Shown here: in pieces, positions 62,802 to 64,000 of the stretch
Numbering within the stretch: the stretch's first letter is position 1
Layout of the letters: the number at the start of each line of letters is the position of its first letter
Source: Chelativorans xinjiangensis
Lineage (GTDB): Bacteria; Pseudomonadota; Alphaproteobacteria; Rhizobiales; Rhizobiaceae
Direction: 5' to 3'
DNA length: 64,000 bases
Assembly (NCBI RefSeq): GCF_009812055.1
Contig: NZ_WQNH01000003.1
Span: 1-64,000, forward strand
The notes under the pieces: generated by a model
Told to the model about the DNA's origin: nothing
The model's input: the letters and a program-made list of their open reading frames with translations, nothing else
The model's database searches: none
Program-made: the position numbers and the translations under genes

Positions 62802-64000
62802 ATGACCTCCCCCGACATCGTCATCATCGGATCAGGCATAGGCGGCGCGACGGTGGCCGCCGGTCTCGCCCGTTCCGGCGCCTCGGTCCTGATCCTGGAG
62901 CGCGGCGGGCGGCTCCTCGACACGCCCGAATGCGTCGACGCGAAGGCCATCTTCGGCGCCGGCCACTATCGGCCGCAGGAGATGTGGCGCGAGGCCGGGC
63001 GCGCGCCCTTCAACCCCGGCAACTACTACTATGTCGGCGGCAACTCGAAATTCTACGGCGCCGTGCTGATCCGTTTCCGGCGCGAGGATTTCTCCGAGAT
63101 CGAGCATTTCGGCGGCGTCTCGCCCGCATGGCCCTTTCCTTACGAAGAGCTGGAGCCCTGGTACACGAAGGCCGAAGCGCTCTTCAACGTGCGTGGCGCG
63201 CTCGGCGAGGACCCGACGGAGCCATTTCACTCCGCCCCCTACCCCTTTCCGCCGGTGCCGGACGAGCCGGCCATCGCCCGCGTGCGCGAGAAGCTCAAGG
63301 CGCAGGGCCTCCACCCTGCCTCCCTGCCGCTCGGCGTCGACCACGAAGCCTGGCTCAGCCGTGCCGGAACACCGTGGGACGCCTTTCCCAACGCAGGGCG
63401 CGGCAAGATGGACGCGGAGACCTGTGCGCTGGCCGCAGCGCTCGAGGACGCCGACATCCGCCTGGAAACGGAAGCGAAGGTGGAGCGGCTGGAGGCGGCC
63501 GCCGACGGCAAATCCATCGCCCGCGTGCACTATCGCCAGGGCGGCGAGCGGAAGAGCGTGGGCCCCAAGCTGGTGATCCTGTCGGCCGGCGCGGTGAACT
63601 CGGCCGCACTCCTTCTGCGCTCGGGCGAGAATGGCGGGCTTGCCAACAGTTCCGGCCAGGTCGGCCGCAACTTCATGAACCACAACAGCGCGGCGATGCT
63701 GGCCATCGACCCGCGGCGGAAGAACGACGCGGTCTACCAGAAGACCCTCGGCTTCAACGATTTCTACCTGGAGGACGGCAACGGCGGCAGGCCGCTCGGC
63801 AACGTCCAGCTTCTCGGCAAGATCTCCGGCGACATCCTGCGCCCCAACGTGCGCTTCCTGCCCGGCCCGGCGGCGGACTTCATCGCCGGCCGCTCGGTCG
63901 ACTGGTACCTGATGACCGAGGACCTGCCGGACCCGGAGAGCCGCGTCACGGTGGACGGCGCCGACATCCTCCTCCAATGGCGCCGCACGAACCTCGGTAC
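62802..64000 (+). CDS. GMC-type FAD oxidoreductase (C-terminus beyond window)
   Basis: About 399 residues to the window edge, no stop yet. FAD-binding Rossmann motif DIVIIGSGIGGATVAAGLAR and the second FAD contact NYYYVGGNSKFYGAVLIRF; then VILSAGAVNSAALLLRSG and GRNFMNHNSAA, all GMC features. The catalytic His/Asn pair lies past the edge. GMC enzymes oxidise alcohols, including carbohydrate hydroxyls (glucoside 3-dehydrogenase is one). With the sugar importer and the anhydrofructose reductase it could supply the keto-sugar. 241 bp from the ATPase gene, with a repeat between. Confidence 0.9.
   Translation, partial: MTSPDIVIIGSGIGGATVAAGLARSGASVLILERGGRLLDTPECVDAKAIFGAGHYRPQEMWREAGRAPFNPGNYYYVGGNSKFYGAVLIRFRREDFSEIEHFGGVSPAWPFPYEELEPWYTKAEALFNVRGALGEDPTEPFHSAPYPFPPVPDEPAIARVREKLKAQGLHPASLPLGVDHEAWLSRAGTPWDAFPNAGRGKMDAETCALAAALEDADIRLETEAKVERLEAAADGKSIARVHYRQGGERKSVGPKLVILSAGAVNSAALLLRSGENGGLANSSGQVGRNFMNHNSAAMLAIDPRRKNDAVYQKTLGFNDFYLEDGNGGRPLGNVQLLGKISGDILRPNVRFLPGPAADFIAGRSVDWYLMTEDLPDPESRVTVDGADILLQWRRTNLG

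Overview
The window looks like chromosomal DNA of an alphaproteobacterium of the order Rhizobiales (Hyphomicrobiales), probably close to Mesorhizobium, Chelativorans or Nitratireductor. The evidence is high G+C, rhizobial gene orders (aroK-aroB-corC facing xerD-accA; bolA facing a J-domain gene followed by cobS/cobT; argH-lptM-lysA; etfB-etfA-hbdA), a periplasmic-glucan opgGHC cluster and short palindromic repeats of rhizobial type between genes. I see no transposase, phage module, rRNA or CRISPR array. The genus is inference.

Layout. 1-11.3 kb: surface proteins. A very large exported DUF11-repeat protein runs off the left edge, then come an AraC-type regulator, a small unknown gene and a 1,381-residue autotransporter with a (Glu-Pro)n linker. 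A tRNA-Leu(CAA) follows. 11.7-20 kb: housekeeping and membrane genes (YqaA-type protein, DsbB-like protein, HNH nuclease, AlkA-type glycosylase, GluQRS, EamA exporter, YihY, SDR, HIG1-type protein, corrinoid adenosyltransferase, rhomboid). 20-31 kb: fatty-acid and amino-acid metabolism (etfBA, hbdA, a long acyl-CoA dehydrogenase, argH, lptM, lysA), plus a GGDEF protein, a small beta-barrel protein and a TlpA-like thioredoxin. 31-36 kb: opgG-(small ORF)-opgH-opgC. 36-44.8 kb: a stand-alone LigD polymerase domain, tRNA-Arg(CCT), an M20 amidohydrolase, a D,D-carboxypeptidase, a CobW-like GTPase, TusA, a YafK-type L,D-transpeptidase, accA and xerD. 44.9-53.5 kb: aroK-aroB-corC, bolA, J-domain protein, cobS-GFA-cobT and a phytase-like exported protein.

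53.6-64 kb is the most distinctive part: an accessory sugar-catabolism locus. It has a LacI-type regulator with two matching candidate operators, a dehydrogenase recognised as 1,5-anhydro-D-fructose reductase, a fused-subunit CoA-transferase, a crotonase, a complete CUT1-type sugar ABC importer (binding protein, two permeases, ATPase) and, after a 161-bp palindromic repeat, a GMC-type flavin oxidoreductase cut by the right edge. A coherent reading is uptake of an anhydro-sugar or related polyol, oxidation by the GMC enzyme and reduction by the anhydrofructose reductase. The role of the acyl-CoA enzymes is unexplained.

Three families of dispersed repeats, each seen twice, lie between genes. 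One has replaced the natural 3' end of gluQ. Gene calls rest on reading the translations and on remembered family motifs; no database search was run.
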